Assembly (NCBI GenBank): GCA_041946685.1
Contig: JBHGAV010000006.1
Location: 50,362-114,361, forward strand
DNA length: 64,000 bases
Reading direction: 5' to 3'
Source of the DNA: JBHGAV01 sp041946685
Lineage (GTDB): Bacteria; Acidobacteriota; Terriglobia; Bryobacterales; Bryobacteraceae
A program made the translations under genes and the position numbers. Each line of letters begins with the position of its first letter. Position 1 is the first letter of the stretch. This document shows positions 1 to 8,768 of the stretch, one piece after another. A model generated the notes under the pieces. The model was not told the origin of the DNA and searched no databases. It was given only the letters and a program-made list of their open reading frames with translations.

Positions 1-808
1 CGATGTCGCAAGAAGCGGTCACTTCCAGCGTCTTGAGGTCGAGGACATAGAGCTTCCCGTAGCCCCGATCATTCGAGATCGTGCACGTGCCGAGGTAGCC
101 GATATCCTCCTGTGCGGAGAGGATGAGGCGGGCTGATGGGACGCCGGCATGCCAAACGTCGTACGGAAGCTCGCGCTCGAGCAATACCTTGCCCTCGGGG
201 ACGCGGTAACGGACCAGACCCTGTCCCTGGCGCCCGCCGCAGGCACGCTCGCCGAGGGCGTAGATCACGCCGGGTTCCCGCCGCGATGCCGCAACCGAGC
301 GGAAGCAGATGCCGCCGGGGGGCATGCGGCGAAAGGAGTCATCGGCCACGTTGATTTCGTAGAGGCTGGTGCCGGCGACGTAGACCTTCGACCCGTCCGG
401 CAGGCAAGTCAGGCAATCGCCGTAACTCGGCGGAATATCCAGGACACCGCGCACCCGTTTGCTGGCTGCGTCGATGGAGAGTATGTTCTCGGTCCCATTG
501 TTGGCGACGTAGAGGTTGCGGCCGTCCGGGGTGAGCAGGATCTTTTCGGAGCAGAGCATGGGCCCAGCGGATGAGACGTCGTAGCCGCCCGTGGCGCCGC
601 TGGCCAGATCGACTTCGATGACGCCGTCGTCCAAAGAGAAGGCGACGTAGGCCGTGCGGCCGTCGGGGCTGATGGCAAGTCCCTTCCCCGAGGGCGCCCA
701 GCCGGTGGCGAAAGGATCAAGCGACTCGGCAGTTGCGATGTTGGGCCGCAGGAGGTACGCGCCCACGAGCGCAAACAACTCACGGCGCGACAGTCCGGTG
801 TTGCTCAT
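1..808 (-). CDS. Beta-propeller (YVTN-like) protein, 3' end cut by window
   Basis: The reading frame runs from an ATG at 808 to the window edge without a stop, giving 269 visible residues. It starts with a twin-arginine-like leader (LSRRELFALVGAYLLRP), then shows repeated blade motifs such as ISPDGRTAYVA, LTPDGRNLYVANN and LPDGSKVYVA, typical of YncE/YVTN seven-bladed propellers. The start overlaps the stop of the upstream NHL gene by one base (TGATG), so the two are probably translated together as an exported propeller pair. A binding or scaffold role is likely; no catalytic residues were recognised and the C-terminus is not visible. Confidence 0.8.
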   Translation of the reverse strand, partial: MSNTGLSRRELFALVGAYLLRPNIATAESLDPFATGWAPSGKGLAISPDGRTAYVAFSLDDGVIEVDLASGATGGYDVSSAGPMLCSEKILLTPDGRNLYVANNGTENILSIDAASKRVRGVLDIPPSYGDCLTCLPDGSKVYVAGTSLYEINVADDSFRRMPPGGICFRSVAASRREPGVIYALGERACGGRQGQGLVRYRVPEGKVLLERELPYDVWHAGVPSARLILSAQEDIGYLGTCTISNDRGYGKLYVLDLKTLEVTASCDI

Positions 809-1710
809 CAGCGCACCGGACTGAACTTCTGGATGCGCCAGTTCTTCACTTCGGCCACGTAGATGCTGCCGCTGGGGCCGACGGCGAGATGATGGCAGTA
901 GTCCAACTCGCCCGGGAGCTTGCCGGAACTGCCGAGCTGGCCGGCGACTTTGCCGTCACGCGTCACCTTGAGAATCCGGTTGTTGTACCCGTCCGCCATC
1001 AGGATTTGCTCGTCGGGGGTCAGAGCGACGCCCCACGGCGAGCCGACGTGCTTCCACTGCGCGAGGAACTTGCCGTCGGCGTCGAAGACCTGCATGCGGT
1101 AATTGTCGCGGTCCCCGACATAGACGTGGCCTTGCCCGTCGACGGCCACGCCGTGCGGGAGATTGAATTCACCCGGACCGTCGCCCTTCTTCCCCCAGGC
1201 GCGGACGAAGCGGCCCTCCTTGGTGAACTGCACCACACGTGAGTTCCCGTAACCGTCGGTGACGTACATGTCCCCGTTGGGAGCAAATGCGATGTCGGTC
1301 GGCCGGTTGAAGTTGATGGGTGTTTCCCCGGATTGGTCCTTGCGTCCCAGCACCATGCGCACCTGCCCGCGAGAATCCATCCGCACCACGATGTGTCCCA
1401 TGTCATCGACTACCCACAGATTCCCATCGCGGTCGAACTTGAGCCCGTGCGGGCGGGCGAACATGCCGTCGCCCCAAGCCCGAATGAACTTGCCCTGGGC
1501 ATCGAACTCCATGATGGGATGGGGCCCGCGGTGGCTGACGAAGACGTGCTCCCTGGAATCCACTGCCGCCGACGCCGCTTCTCCAAAGGTCCAGCCTTCC
1601 GGCAATTCAGGCCATGCCGGGTCCACTTGAAAGGCCAGCTTAGGCCATTCCGGCGGAGCTTGCGCGGTTAGAAGCGCGACAAGCAACAGAGCAAGGCACA
1701 GACGGTACAA
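808..1710 (-). CDS. Secreted NHL-repeat beta-propeller protein
   Basis: A 300-residue protein with a cleavable signal peptide (hydrophobic residues 4-16, then AQA). The rest is a run of NHL blades: ARPHGLKFDRDGNLWVVDD, NRPTDIAFAPNGDMYVTDG, NLPHGVAVDGQGHVYVGDR and similar, about one per 45 residues. Related folds include the lyase domain of peptide-amidating enzymes, but propellers of this kind in Acidobacteria mostly have unknown roles. The start is TTG at 1710, chosen because GGGAGG lies 7 bases upstream. It sits 11 bases after the GH29 gene and overlaps the next propeller gene, so it is probably co-transcribed with both. Confidence 0.85.
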   Translation of the reverse strand: MYRLCLALLLVALLTAQAPPEWPKLAFQVDPAWPELPEGWTFGEAASAAVDSREHVFVSHRGPHPIMEFDAQGKFIRAWGDGMFARPHGLKFDRDGNLWVVDDMGHIVVRMDSRGQVRMVLGRKDQSGETPINFNRPTDIAFAPNGDMYVTDGYGNSRVVQFTKEGRFVRAWGKKGDGPGEFNLPHGVAVDGQGHVYVGDRDNYRMQVFDADGKFLAQWKHVGSPWGVALTPDEQILMADGYNNRILKVTRDGKVAGQLGSSGKLPGELDYCHHLAVGPSGSIYVAEVKNWRIQKFSPVR

Positions 1711-1721
1711 GGGCGACCTCC

Positions 1722-3011
1722 CTACTTAGACCGCTCCAGCACGACGATTGTGTCGACGGGATCCGGCCGCTCCTTGGGCAGGCGGAGCAGGATTCCGCCG
1801 CGCGCGTTCTGAAGGTCGACCTTCCGGCCGCCCCTGAGCAGGCTCGCGGAATTCACGTTGGGGATCGCCGGGATGGCAAGCAGTTCGTCGCGCCAATCGA
1901 GGACGTGAACGTAAACCTTGTTGCCCTTCTCGGTCACCGCGCCCCAACTGCGCGGAGTGAACGGACCGCCGCGCGTGCCGTAGACCGCCTCGCCGTTGAG
2001 CTTGAGCCACTCGCCCATCTCCGCCAGTCGGCTGACAAATTCGGGCTGGATCTTGCCGTTGGGCATGGGCCCCACGTTCAGCAGGAAATTCGCGTTATGG
2101 CCTGCGGCGCGAACCAGGTAGTGGATCAGGTCGCGGGTTGACTTGAACCTCTTGTCGTTCGCGTTGTATCCCCAGGAGTTGTTTATGGTCTCGCAAGTCT
2201 CGAGCGGAAGCGTGCCGATCTCGGACTTTTCGTTGAAGCCCGCCGTGTTCTGCCCCGGCAGGTCCTTCTCGAACATCTGGAAATCTTCTCCATCGAACGG
2301 CTTGAGGTGGTGATTGCTGCCTACCAGGGCCGCGGGCTGCAACTGATGGATGAGTCCGTAGGTTTTCTGCAACCGCCACTCGGCGTCCGGCTTGTCCCAC
2401 ATGCCGTCGAACCAAATGCCTCCAATCTCTCCGTAGTTGGTCAACAACTCCCGCAACTGCGCGTCCATGAAGTCGAGGTAGCGATTGAAGTCGCCGGATG
2501 CGGGGCGGCCGGAGGCATGTCCGGTCCGGCCCAGGGGGAAGTAGTCCGGGTGATGCCAATCGAGCTGCGAATGGTAGAAGAACAGTTTGAGACCCTGCTT
2601 CCGGCACTCATCGGCCAGCAGTTTCAAGGGGTCCTGCCCCCAGGGAGTCGCGTCCACGACGTTCCACTTGTTCTGCCCGGTGGCGAACATGGCGAAACCG
2701 TCGTGGTGTTTGCTGGTGATGGTGATGTACTTCATCCCCGCGTTTTTGGCCATCGAGACCCACTCGGCGGCGTTGAACTCGACGGGGTTGAATTTGGCCG
2801 GAAGCTTCTCGTACTCGGAGATGGGGATCTTCTGGTTGTTCATCACCCATTCCCCGTTGCCGAGGACGCTGTACACGCCCCAGTGAATGAACAGCCCGAA
2901 CTTGGCGTCCTGAAACCACGCCCGCGACTGCCGGTTGGCTTCACTTGGCTTGTACGACTGTCCCCAGGCGAGCGCCGAAAGCACCGCGAAGACAACGAGG
3001 GCCCGCTTCAT
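1722..3011 (-). CDS. Secreted alpha-L-fucosidase, GH29 family
   Basis: A 429-residue glycoside hydrolase with a signal peptide ending near AWGQ. The GH29 landmarks are present: WFQDAKFGLFIHWGVYS near the N-terminus, the SKHHDGFAMF loop, and GGIWFDGMWD carrying the catalytic nucleophile Asp202. The LETCETINNSWGYN region is the usual site of the acid/base glutamate in the GH29-B type, although the exact residue needs a structure-based alignment. It should release alpha-linked fucose (or a related 6-deoxy sugar) from glycans outside the cytoplasm. A second GH29 gene lies at 14052-15573 but is frameshifted. Start ATG at 3011 follows the FmdB gene by 12 bases. Confidence 0.93.
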   Translation of the reverse strand: MKRALVVFAVLSALAWGQSYKPSEANRQSRAWFQDAKFGLFIHWGVYSVLGNGEWVMNNQKIPISEYEKLPAKFNPVEFNAAEWVSMAKNAGMKYITITSKHHDGFAMFATGQNKWNVVDATPWGQDPLKLLADECRKQGLKLFFYHSQLDWHHPDYFPLGRTGHASGRPASGDFNRYLDFMDAQLRELLTNYGEIGGIWFDGMWDKPDAEWRLQKTYGLIHQLQPAALVGSNHHLKPFDGEDFQMFEKDLPGQNTAGFNEKSEIGTLPLETCETINNSWGYNANDKRFKSTRDLIHYLVRAAGHNANFLLNVGPMPNGKIQPEFVSRLAEMGEWLKLNGEAVYGTRGGPFTPRSWGAVTEKGNKVYVHVLDWRDELLAIPAIPNVNSASLLRGGRKVDLQNARGGILLRLPKERPDPVDTIVVLERSK

Positions 3012-3023
3012 GGCCGTGGCATT

Positions 3024-3332
3024 CTATTTGGTCTTGGCGACGGGTTTGGAAGAGCCGGAATCTGCCGCCGGCTTCCCGTCTGTCCCGGACTTGCCGTCGC
3101 CGGACTTGCTCTCGCCGGGGGGGGCGCTATCCCTGGCCTTCCCCTTCGCGCTCTTACCGGCATAGTCGGTGATGTACCAGCCGCTTCCCTTGAATTGAAA
3201 CGCCGGCGGGGAGAGCAGCTTTTCCAGACGGCCGCCGCAGCCATCGTGGACCGTCAACGGGGCGTCGGACACCTTCTGAAGAACCTCGAAAACACTGCCG
3301 CACTTCTTGCACTCGTACTCGTATAAAGGCAT
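3024..3332 (-). CDS. FmdB-type zinc ribbon protein
   Basis: A 102-residue protein. Residues 1-60 match the FmdB family: MPLYEYECKKCG start, then VHDGCGGRLEKLLS and FKGSGWYITDY. The metal site looks like Cys8, Cys11, His29 and Cys32, with His in the place of one cysteine of the usual CxxC-CxxC. The C-terminal 40 residues are a Lys/Ser/Gly-rich disordered tail. The family is named for a putative regulator of formamidase but its true function is not settled. It lies 7 bases downstream of the S41-like gene. Confidence 0.88.
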   Translation of the reverse strand: MPLYEYECKKCGSVFEVLQKVSDAPLTVHDGCGGRLEKLLSPPAFQFKGSGWYITDYAGKSAKGKARDSAPPGESKSGDGKSGTDGKPAADSGSSKPVAKTK

Positions 3333-3339
3333 GGTAGGC

Positions 3340-4620
3340 TTACTTCACCGGAGTAATCAGGGGCTCGCGCCGGGGCGTTCCAGGCGAGTCGGACGCAGCC
3401 TTGTCAGCCGGCGCGCCCGGCCCCTTGGCCAGCACCTCAACCGCTTTCTTGACAAGACCATCGTCCTCCGGTCTCACCTGCGGCCGGGGGGCTAGCGGCT
3501 GGCGCTCTGCGTCTTCATCGACTTCCGCATACGGCTCGGACTCGACGTATGGAACCGAAGGAACAACGCCGGTGTCCTGGATGGCCTTGCCGAGCGGGGA
3601 GTAATACTTGGCGACGGAGAGAATGAGCGCCCCGCCGTCATCCAAAGTGATTGCCCGGCGCACCGCGGCGTCCCCGAAGCTGCGCGCGCCGACGACTTCG
3701 GCCCGCTTGTTGTCGAGCAGCGCCGTGGCGGCGATTTCCGCCCCGTCGGCCGTACCGCGGTTGGTTGTCACCACCAGCGGCAGCCGCGTCACGGACTTGG
3801 CGGGATCCGCCCGGAAGTCCTGACGCGCGGTGCGCTGTCCCATAAGGTAGGTCACCAGACCCTTGTCGAGGAAGAGGTTCGCGAGGGCAACACCCTCCTC
3901 CGGTGTGCCCGTGGCGCACTGCCGCAAGTCCAGAACCAATCCCTTGGCCCCTTGCCTTTCCAGGGTGCGGACCGCGGCCGCGACGTCCGCCGCCTTGCCA
4001 GGGGTGAGAGTCTCGGGCCGGATATATCCGATCTGGTCGGGCAGCATGCGCGAGGTGATCGGCGGGATGATCACCTGGCTGCGGGTCAGAGACACCTTCT
4101 GAGGTTCCGGATCGGGCATGTGTAGCAGCGAGATCTCAATGTCCGTGCCCGGTTGGCCCTTCAAGAGGAGTTCGGCGTAAGCCAGAGGCATGTCCCGCGT
4201 GGCGACTCCCTTGATGCTCTCGATCAGGTCACCCGTCGTGATTCCGGCCTTATCTGCGGGCGATCCTGCCAGTGCGCTCACCACGGCCACGTAACCGTAG
4301 TTCTTGGAGAGGACCAGGCCCACGTCGCCCTTGCTGGTGTCTTTCTCGCGCAGGTACTGCTTGTACTGGTCGGCGTTCAGGTAGCTGGCAAAGGGGTCTA
4401 CGGCCTCGAGCAGCCCGTTCACCGCGCCCAGAGTCACGCTTTTCAGGTCCGGCTCCTGTACGTAGTCGCTCTTAATCCGGGAGAGGACCTCGGTGAACAC
4501 GGCCATGTGGCGGTAAGCATCGCCGGTGGAGGCGCTTCTGCCAAGATGTGCGCCCACCAGAAGCAACACCAGCAGACACGCCGACGTGCTGACAATGAAA
4601 TACTTGAAGCGAGAGTTCAT
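3340..4620 (-). CDS. S41 (C-terminal processing) peptidase homologue, catalytic dyad lost
   Basis: A 426-residue protein with an N-terminal membrane anchor or signal (MNSRFKYFIVSTSACLLVLL), a helical tail-specific-protease N-domain, a PDZ domain (YGYVAVVSALAGSPADKAG) and an S41 core. In active CtpA/Prc enzymes the core reads GSASASE for the serine and FGKG for the lysine. Here the same places read GTADGAEI (Asp292 instead of Ser) and SFGDAAV (Asp317 instead of Lys), and LRGNxGG has become LRQCATG. It is therefore probably not a peptidase and may act as a PDZ scaffold. The start at 4620 was preferred to a longer frame from 4662 because the anchor begins there. It lies just downstream of a lytic transglycosylase gene. 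Confidence 0.85.
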   Translation of the reverse strand: MNSRFKYFIVSTSACLLVLLLVGAHLGRSASTGDAYRHMAVFTEVLSRIKSDYVQEPDLKSVTLGAVNGLLEAVDPFASYLNADQYKQYLREKDTSKGDVGLVLSKNYGYVAVVSALAGSPADKAGITTGDLIESIKGVATRDMPLAYAELLLKGQPGTDIEISLLHMPDPEPQKVSLTRSQVIIPPITSRMLPDQIGYIRPETLTPGKAADVAAAVRTLERQGAKGLVLDLRQCATGTPEEGVALANLFLDKGLVTYLMGQRTARQDFRADPAKSVTRLPLVVTTNRGTADGAEIAATALLDNKRAEVVGARSFGDAAVRRAITLDDGGALILSVAKYYSPLGKAIQDTGVVPSVPYVESEPYAEVDEDAERQPLAPRPQVRPEDDGLVKKAVEVLAKGPGAPADKAASDSPGTPRREPLITPVK

Positions 4621-4712
4621 AGGCCCTCGGGCTCTCGCGCGGCGCACCGACGGGCCGCACAAGCCCCTATCGTTCTCATTATAGCAGAGCTAACTCCTGC
4701 CACAGCATTTTG

Positions 4713-5354
4713 TTAGCGGGCAAGTTTGCCGCGGCGTTCGAGGACCCGGCGGACGTACTCGATCGTTTCGGGGTAGGGAGGAACGCCTCCGTACCGGTCG
4801 ACGGCCGCAGGCCCGGCATTGTAGGCAGCCAGGGCTTTGCGCAATTGGTAAGGATCGTCGGCGTATTTTAAGAGCAACTCCCGGAGGTAGCGGGCCCCGG
4901 CGTCGGCATTCTGCTCGGGGTCCGCGGGGTCGGCATCGAGCCCCCTGGCCGTTTGCGGCATCAATTGCATGATGCCCACGGCGCCCTTGGGCGACACGGC
5001 ATCCTGACGGTACCCGGATTCCACCTGAGCCACGCTGTGTACGAGGTCAGGCGGCAGGCCATTGCGCAGAGCGGCCCGGGTCACCAATTCTCTGGGATCG
5101 GCAGCCACGGCCGCGAGCGGGGCTTGCGGCTTGGCGACGGGGGGTGGGACGTAGTCATCCGGCTCCACGGCCTCTACGGCTTCCAGCGGGAAGATGGTTG
5201 TGGCGTCGCCGAGGTAAAGATGAATCATGCCGCCGGAGATCTCATGCCGGTCGGCGCGAAGGTGGAAGCCCGTGGTGAGGATGATGTCCTCCCCCGCCAG
5301 GCACGGCAGGCACGTCCACAGGCACACAACGGCAATTCTCTTCACGGCCCTCAA
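4713..5354 (-). CDS. Lytic transglycosylase, SLT domain
   Basis: A 213-residue exported protein with signal peptide, a short beta-rich N-terminal domain (residues 21-65) and an SLT domain from about 88. The catalytic glutamate is Glu112 in AQVESGYRQDAVSPKGAVG, followed by IMQLMPQTA and AAYNAGPAAV, the family signatures. It should cleave the MurNAc-GlcNAc bond of peptidoglycan to form anhydromuropeptides. The frame opens with TTG at 5354; a GTG at 5345 (giving MKRIAVV...) is an equally plausible start. It lies 92 bases before the S41-like gene on the same strand. Confidence 0.9.
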   Translation of the reverse strand: MRAVKRIAVVCLWTCLPCLAGEDIILTTGFHLRADRHEISGGMIHLYLGDATTIFPLEAVEAVEPDDYVPPPVAKPQAPLAAVAADPRELVTRAALRNGLPPDLVHSVAQVESGYRQDAVSPKGAVGIMQLMPQTARGLDADPADPEQNADAGARYLRELLLKYADDPYQLRKALAAYNAGPAAVDRYGGVPPYPETIEYVRRVLERRGKLAR

Positions 5355-5402
5355 GGAATGTTGACGCAGTTGCCGGTCCCTCCGTGCAACCTCGATTCTG
5401 CC

Positions 5403-6164
5403 CTACAACCGCCGGGTCAGCAACACGGTCCAGTAGGTGTTGTCCGGAACGCGCGGGGCGATGCCGGCCTGCTGCCTCACTCCAGCCTCCAGCGTGTACC
5501 GCTTGGCCTCCAGCGCCACCGACGCGCCGTAGCGAAACACACGCCAGCCGGGCCGGTCCCAGAACTCGTGTGAGTAACTGGTGGACGGCCCGTGACGGAG
5601 CACCAGCTTGTAGCCGCGTCCTTCGTGCAACTGGTGCGCGACGTTCACCTGCACCAGGGTCAGGTTCCCCTTTCTTAATGGAGACTTAAGAATCACCCAG
5701 TGATCGGCGGTAACGGTGATGGGAAGCTTCCATCGCGTCCGGTAGACACCGTTCAGCGCCACCAGGTGATCCCGGACGCCACACAGCACAGAGGGGAACA
5801 GCCACCTCTGCCACCCCGCGGTGACCGTCAGGGAGCCTCGCCCCATCTGCCAGGCGGGGGCCCTGTAGCCGGCGCCAGCGATCCAGTCCCGGCGGCGGCT
5901 GGGAGTATCGATAGTCATCCAGCCGTTGAGGGTGACGGCGTCGCCCTTGGCGGCGACGTTCACGAAATCCACGATGGCGCGGTTCTGCCACGCGGGTCCG
6001 TCGCCGAACGTGCCTCCCAGGTTCAGTTGAAACGTGGGCGCGAAGCCGGTTTGCAGCGTTACGGTGGGCCGAAACCGCTCCGGCCCCACCCCGCTCTGTC
6101 CGGCCGCCGTGGTGATGGCTCCGGCTGCGGCAAGCAGCGCATGAATCCGATACAAGTTCCGCAT
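5403..6164 (-). CDS. Secreted beta-rich protein, possible outer-membrane protein
   Basis: A 253-residue protein with a signal peptide (MRNLYRIHALLAAAGAITTAAG). The mature part is rich in alternating hydrophobic and polar residues with many aromatic ends (for example GSLTVTAGWQRWLFPSVL, YWTVLLTRRL), as in small outer-membrane barrels. I do not recognise a named family. It lies 48 bases before the transglycosylase gene and 30 bases after the prepilin peptidase gene, so it may belong to the same envelope-related transcript. Function unknown. Confidence 0.7.
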   Translation of the reverse strand: MRNLYRIHALLAAAGAITTAAGQSGVGPERFRPTVTLQTGFAPTFQLNLGGTFGDGPAWQNRAIVDFVNVAAKGDAVTLNGWMTIDTPSRRRDWIAGAGYRAPAWQMGRGSLTVTAGWQRWLFPSVLCGVRDHLVALNGVYRTRWKLPITVTADHWVILKSPLRKGNLTLVQVNVAHQLHEGRGYKLVLRHGPSTSYSHEFWDRPGWRVFRYGASVALEAKRYTLEAGVRQQAGIAPRVPDNTYWTVLLTRRL

Positions 6165-6194
6165 GAAGTATGAGTTCCCTTATTTCCAGTCACA

Positions 6195-6992
6195 TCAGCC
6201 TCCCCTCACCGACTGCCACAGCGCGAGCACGATCGCCATGGCGCCCAGGAACGTGCCGAGCGGCAACTCGTAGGTCGCGTGGTCCTTCTTACGAATCCGT
6301 ATGTAGATCAAGCCCGTGACCGAGCCGACCAGCGACGCCAGGACCAGCACCTGCAAAGCCCCGACAAAACCCATGAACGAGCCGGCCAGCGCCAGCATCT
6401 TCACATCCCCCAGCCCCAGACCTTCTTTGCGGCGCACGGCTTTGTACGCCGCACCTACCATCCACAACAGCCCGCTGGCTGCCACGGCCCCCAGGACCGA
6501 CTCCGCCACTGACAGCCAGCGCCCGCTCGAAAACGCCGCCAGCAGCAGTTGCGCGTAACCGAACGGCATGGGCACGAAGGCCGACAGGGCGATCCCGGCC
6601 GCCGTGCCGCCGAGCGTGAACTCGTCGGGCAGAATTCTCTCCTCCAGATCGCTGAAAATCAAACCGACCATCAGGGCGTGAAACAGGCACCACTTCACGG
6701 CTGCTAGTCCCGCCCCGAGTGCTCCAACCGTCACCAGAAACAGCGCGCCCGTGAGTGCCTCCACGATCGGGTATCTCGGGGAGATTCGCGCGCGGCAGTG
6801 CCGACAGCGCCCGCCAAGCGCCAGGTAGCTTACGACGGGTACGTTGTCGTACCAGGCGATTTTCTTCTCGCACGCCGGACAGAACGAGCGCGGCCGCACC
6901 ACGGACAGGTCGCGCGGCATACGGTGAATGCAGACGTTAAGAAAGCTGCCGATCACCAACCCGAGGACGAGGGCCAAAACCGTCTCTAACAT
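6195..6992 (-). CDS. pilD: Prepilin peptidase / N-methyltransferase
   Basis: A 265-residue polytopic membrane protein of the type IV prepilin peptidase family. The N-terminal methylase part carries two CxxC pairs (Cys38/41, Cys63/66) in the expected spacing, and the two peptidase aspartates are Asp115 (IFSDLEERILPDE) and Asp196 (GLGLGDVK). It cleaves and N-methylates type IV pilin or pseudopilin precursors at the inner membrane. The ATG at 6992 overlaps the end of the glycosyltransferase gene by 7 bases, indicating translational coupling. No pilin genes are visible in the window. Confidence 0.95.
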   Translation of the reverse strand: MLETVLALVLGLVIGSFLNVCIHRMPRDLSVVRPRSFCPACEKKIAWYDNVPVVSYLALGGRCRHCRARISPRYPIVEALTGALFLVTVGALGAGLAAVKWCLFHALMVGLIFSDLEERILPDEFTLGGTAAGIALSAFVPMPFGYAQLLLAAFSSGRWLSVAESVLGAVAASGLLWMVGAAYKAVRRKEGLGLGDVKMLALAGSFMGFVGALQVLVLASLVGSVTGLIYIRIRKKDHATYELPLGTFLGAMAIVLALWQSVRGG

Positions 6993-7726
6993 GACATGTT
7001 CCGTGCTTTCGCAAATTTCAGGAAGTTGTAGACCGCGGCCATGAAGGCGATGGTCAGCCCTTCCACGCCGTCCAGGAAGCCTGCGCGAAACAGGTAGGTG
7101 CGGACAAAGGTCCAGAAGGGATTGATCACCAGGTCCTCCCATTGGACTCTCCGCCCTTGCGCCAGCAGCTCTTCGGCCGCCAGCGTGGTGTAGCGGTCCA
7201 TGCTCTTCAGGTGCTCGCTCAGCGAATCGAAGGTGTAGTGCAGGAGGTTGCACTGGAGATGCCCGACCCTGCCGTCGACCTTGACCGACTCGTGAACGTA
7301 TTCGCCGATCCACCGGGCCTTCCGGCGATCGTACAGGCGCACTTTGCGATCCGGATACCAGCCGGAGTGAAGGATCCAGCGGCCCAGGTACTTGGCCATG
7401 CGGGGCATGGTGTAAGCGTCGAACTCGGCTCCGTGCTTCTTGATTCTCCAGATCTCGGCCTCGAGCGCCTCGCTGAGCGCTTCGTCGGCGTCGATCGAGA
7501 GAATCCAGTCGTGCGCGGCCTGCTCGGCCGCGAAATTCTTCTGGCGCGCGTAGCCGCGCCACGGTGTCTCCACGACGCGCGCCCCCAGCCTGGCCGCGGT
7601 CTCCACCGTCCGGTCGCTTGAGCCGCTGTCGATCACGACCACCTCGTCGCAGCAGCGCAGGCTCTCGATGGCACGGCCGAGGTTGCCCTGCTCGTTCAAG
7701 GTGATGATGGTGGCGGAGATGTTCAC
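6986..7726 (-). CDS. Family 2 glycosyltransferase (WaaE/KdtX-like)
   Basis: A 246-residue GT-A enzyme. It opens with NISATIITLNEQGNLGRAI, has VVVIDSGSSDRT in the nucleotide-binding half and the metal-binding DAD at residues 79-81 (ILSIDADE). The RQKNFAAE and WYPDRKVRLYDR segments are typical of the LPS heptose/glucose beta-1,4-glucosyltransferase group. It probably adds a sugar to lipopolysaccharide core or a related surface glycan on the cytoplasmic side. The start is taken as GTG at 7726 because GGGAGG lies shortly upstream; a TTG at 7753 would add nine residues and overlap the protease gene. Confidence 0.88.
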   Translation of the reverse strand: MNISATIITLNEQGNLGRAIESLRCCDEVVVIDSGSSDRTVETAARLGARVVETPWRGYARQKNFAAEQAAHDWILSIDADEALSEALEAEIWRIKKHGAEFDAYTMPRMAKYLGRWILHSGWYPDRKVRLYDRRKARWIGEYVHESVKVDGRVGHLQCNLLHYTFDSLSEHLKSMDRYTTLAAEELLAQGRRVQWEDLVINPFWTFVRTYLFRAGFLDGVEGLTIAFMAAVYNFLKFAKARNMSC

Positions 7727-7730
7727 GTGC

Positions 7731-8708
7731 TCACCCGCCTCCCGACGTCTCAACCGGCGCCAGCATGAAGCACAGCAGGAAAATGACCAGCGCCGCCACG
7801 CCGAGCATTCTGCGCTGCCGACCCGGATCGCCCGAGTCGTAGATCGCAGGATGGCGCAGACCGAAGAAGAAGAGCACCACGGCCCACAGCAGCCAGGGCC
7901 AATAGAGCAGACCCAGGGGCACCAGCGCCAAAGTGAACATCATGGAAAGCAACCGGTGGCGTGCGGGGAAGAAGGCGTACATGATGTGACCGCCGTCGAG
8001 CTGGCCGATCGGCAGCAGGTTCAGCGCGGTCGCGAACACGCCGACCCAGGCGGCCCGCGCGATGGGATGGAGCGAGAGGTCGGCGAAGTCCACGCCCGGG
8101 TGCAGCACGGTCTGGAGCAACCAGAACAGCGCGGGCGTTCCGAACTGCAGGTCCCCCATGGCGGCGATCCCGGGCACGACCCGCGAGCCGGCGATGCCCA
8201 CGATCGCCGCGGGAAGCGTCAGGGCGAAACCCGCCAGCGGGCCGGCGATGCCCACGTCGAACAGCACCCGGCGCGAATAGATGGGCGAACGTATCCGGAT
8301 GAATGCGCCCAGGGTGCCGATGATGCTGGGGAAAGGCATGAAGTAGGGGAGGCTGGCGTCGAGCCCGTACCGCATGCAGGCGGTGAAGTGGCCCATCTCG
8401 TGGGCCAACAGGATCGCCAGCAGCGTGATCGAGAAGGCGAGCCCGCTGAACCAGCTTTCGGGACGCGACAGCAGGTTCCGGTAAGCCGTCACGTCCTCGG
8501 CCAGATACACGGCAGGCCGGTTGGTGTTGAAGTTCTCGGCCAGCCGGGCTCCGATTGCCGTCGTGGACACGAGGGTCAGCAGCAGGAGAAGGATGTGCAG
8601 CCAATAACGGTGAGTTCCGGCCCCGGCACGCCGCCTCCAAAGCCCGGGACCCCGTCCATCGGACCCTTGCGGAGTGGCTGTTTCCTGCGAGTATTCCTCG
8701 GGATGCAC
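7731..8708 (-). CDS. Site-2 protease family (M50) membrane metalloprotease
   Basis: A 325-residue polytopic protein. The zinc motif HEMGH is at residues 103-107 in a membrane segment and the second motif NLLPIGQLDGGH supplies the third ligand, Asp238. Several further hydrophobic segments are spread through 35-320. No PDZ domain is inserted, so it resembles the short plant/bacterial EGY-like or SREBP-like group rather than RseP. It should cleave membrane-embedded substrates, perhaps an anti-sigma factor, but no partner is visible. Start is GTG at 8708 with AGAAGGG upstream; the stop lies 4 bases before the GTG of the glycosyltransferase gene. Confidence 0.92.
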   Translation of the reverse strand: MHPEEYSQETATPQGSDGRGPGLWRRRAGAGTHRYWLHILLLLLTLVSTTAIGARLAENFNTNRPAVYLAEDVTAYRNLLSRPESWFSGLAFSITLLAILLAHEMGHFTACMRYGLDASLPYFMPFPSIIGTLGAFIRIRSPIYSRRVLFDVGIAGPLAGFALTLPAAIVGIAGSRVVPGIAAMGDLQFGTPALFWLLQTVLHPGVDFADLSLHPIARAAWVGVFATALNLLPIGQLDGGHIMYAFFPARHRLLSMMFTLALVPLGLLYWPWLLWAVVLFFFGLRHPAIYDSGDPGRQRRMLGVAALVIFLLCFMLAPVETSGGG

Positions 8709-8768
8709 GGACCCTTCTGATCCCAGGCAAACGGCGCTACGACCCTTTGGCCTCGGGAGGAGACGAAG

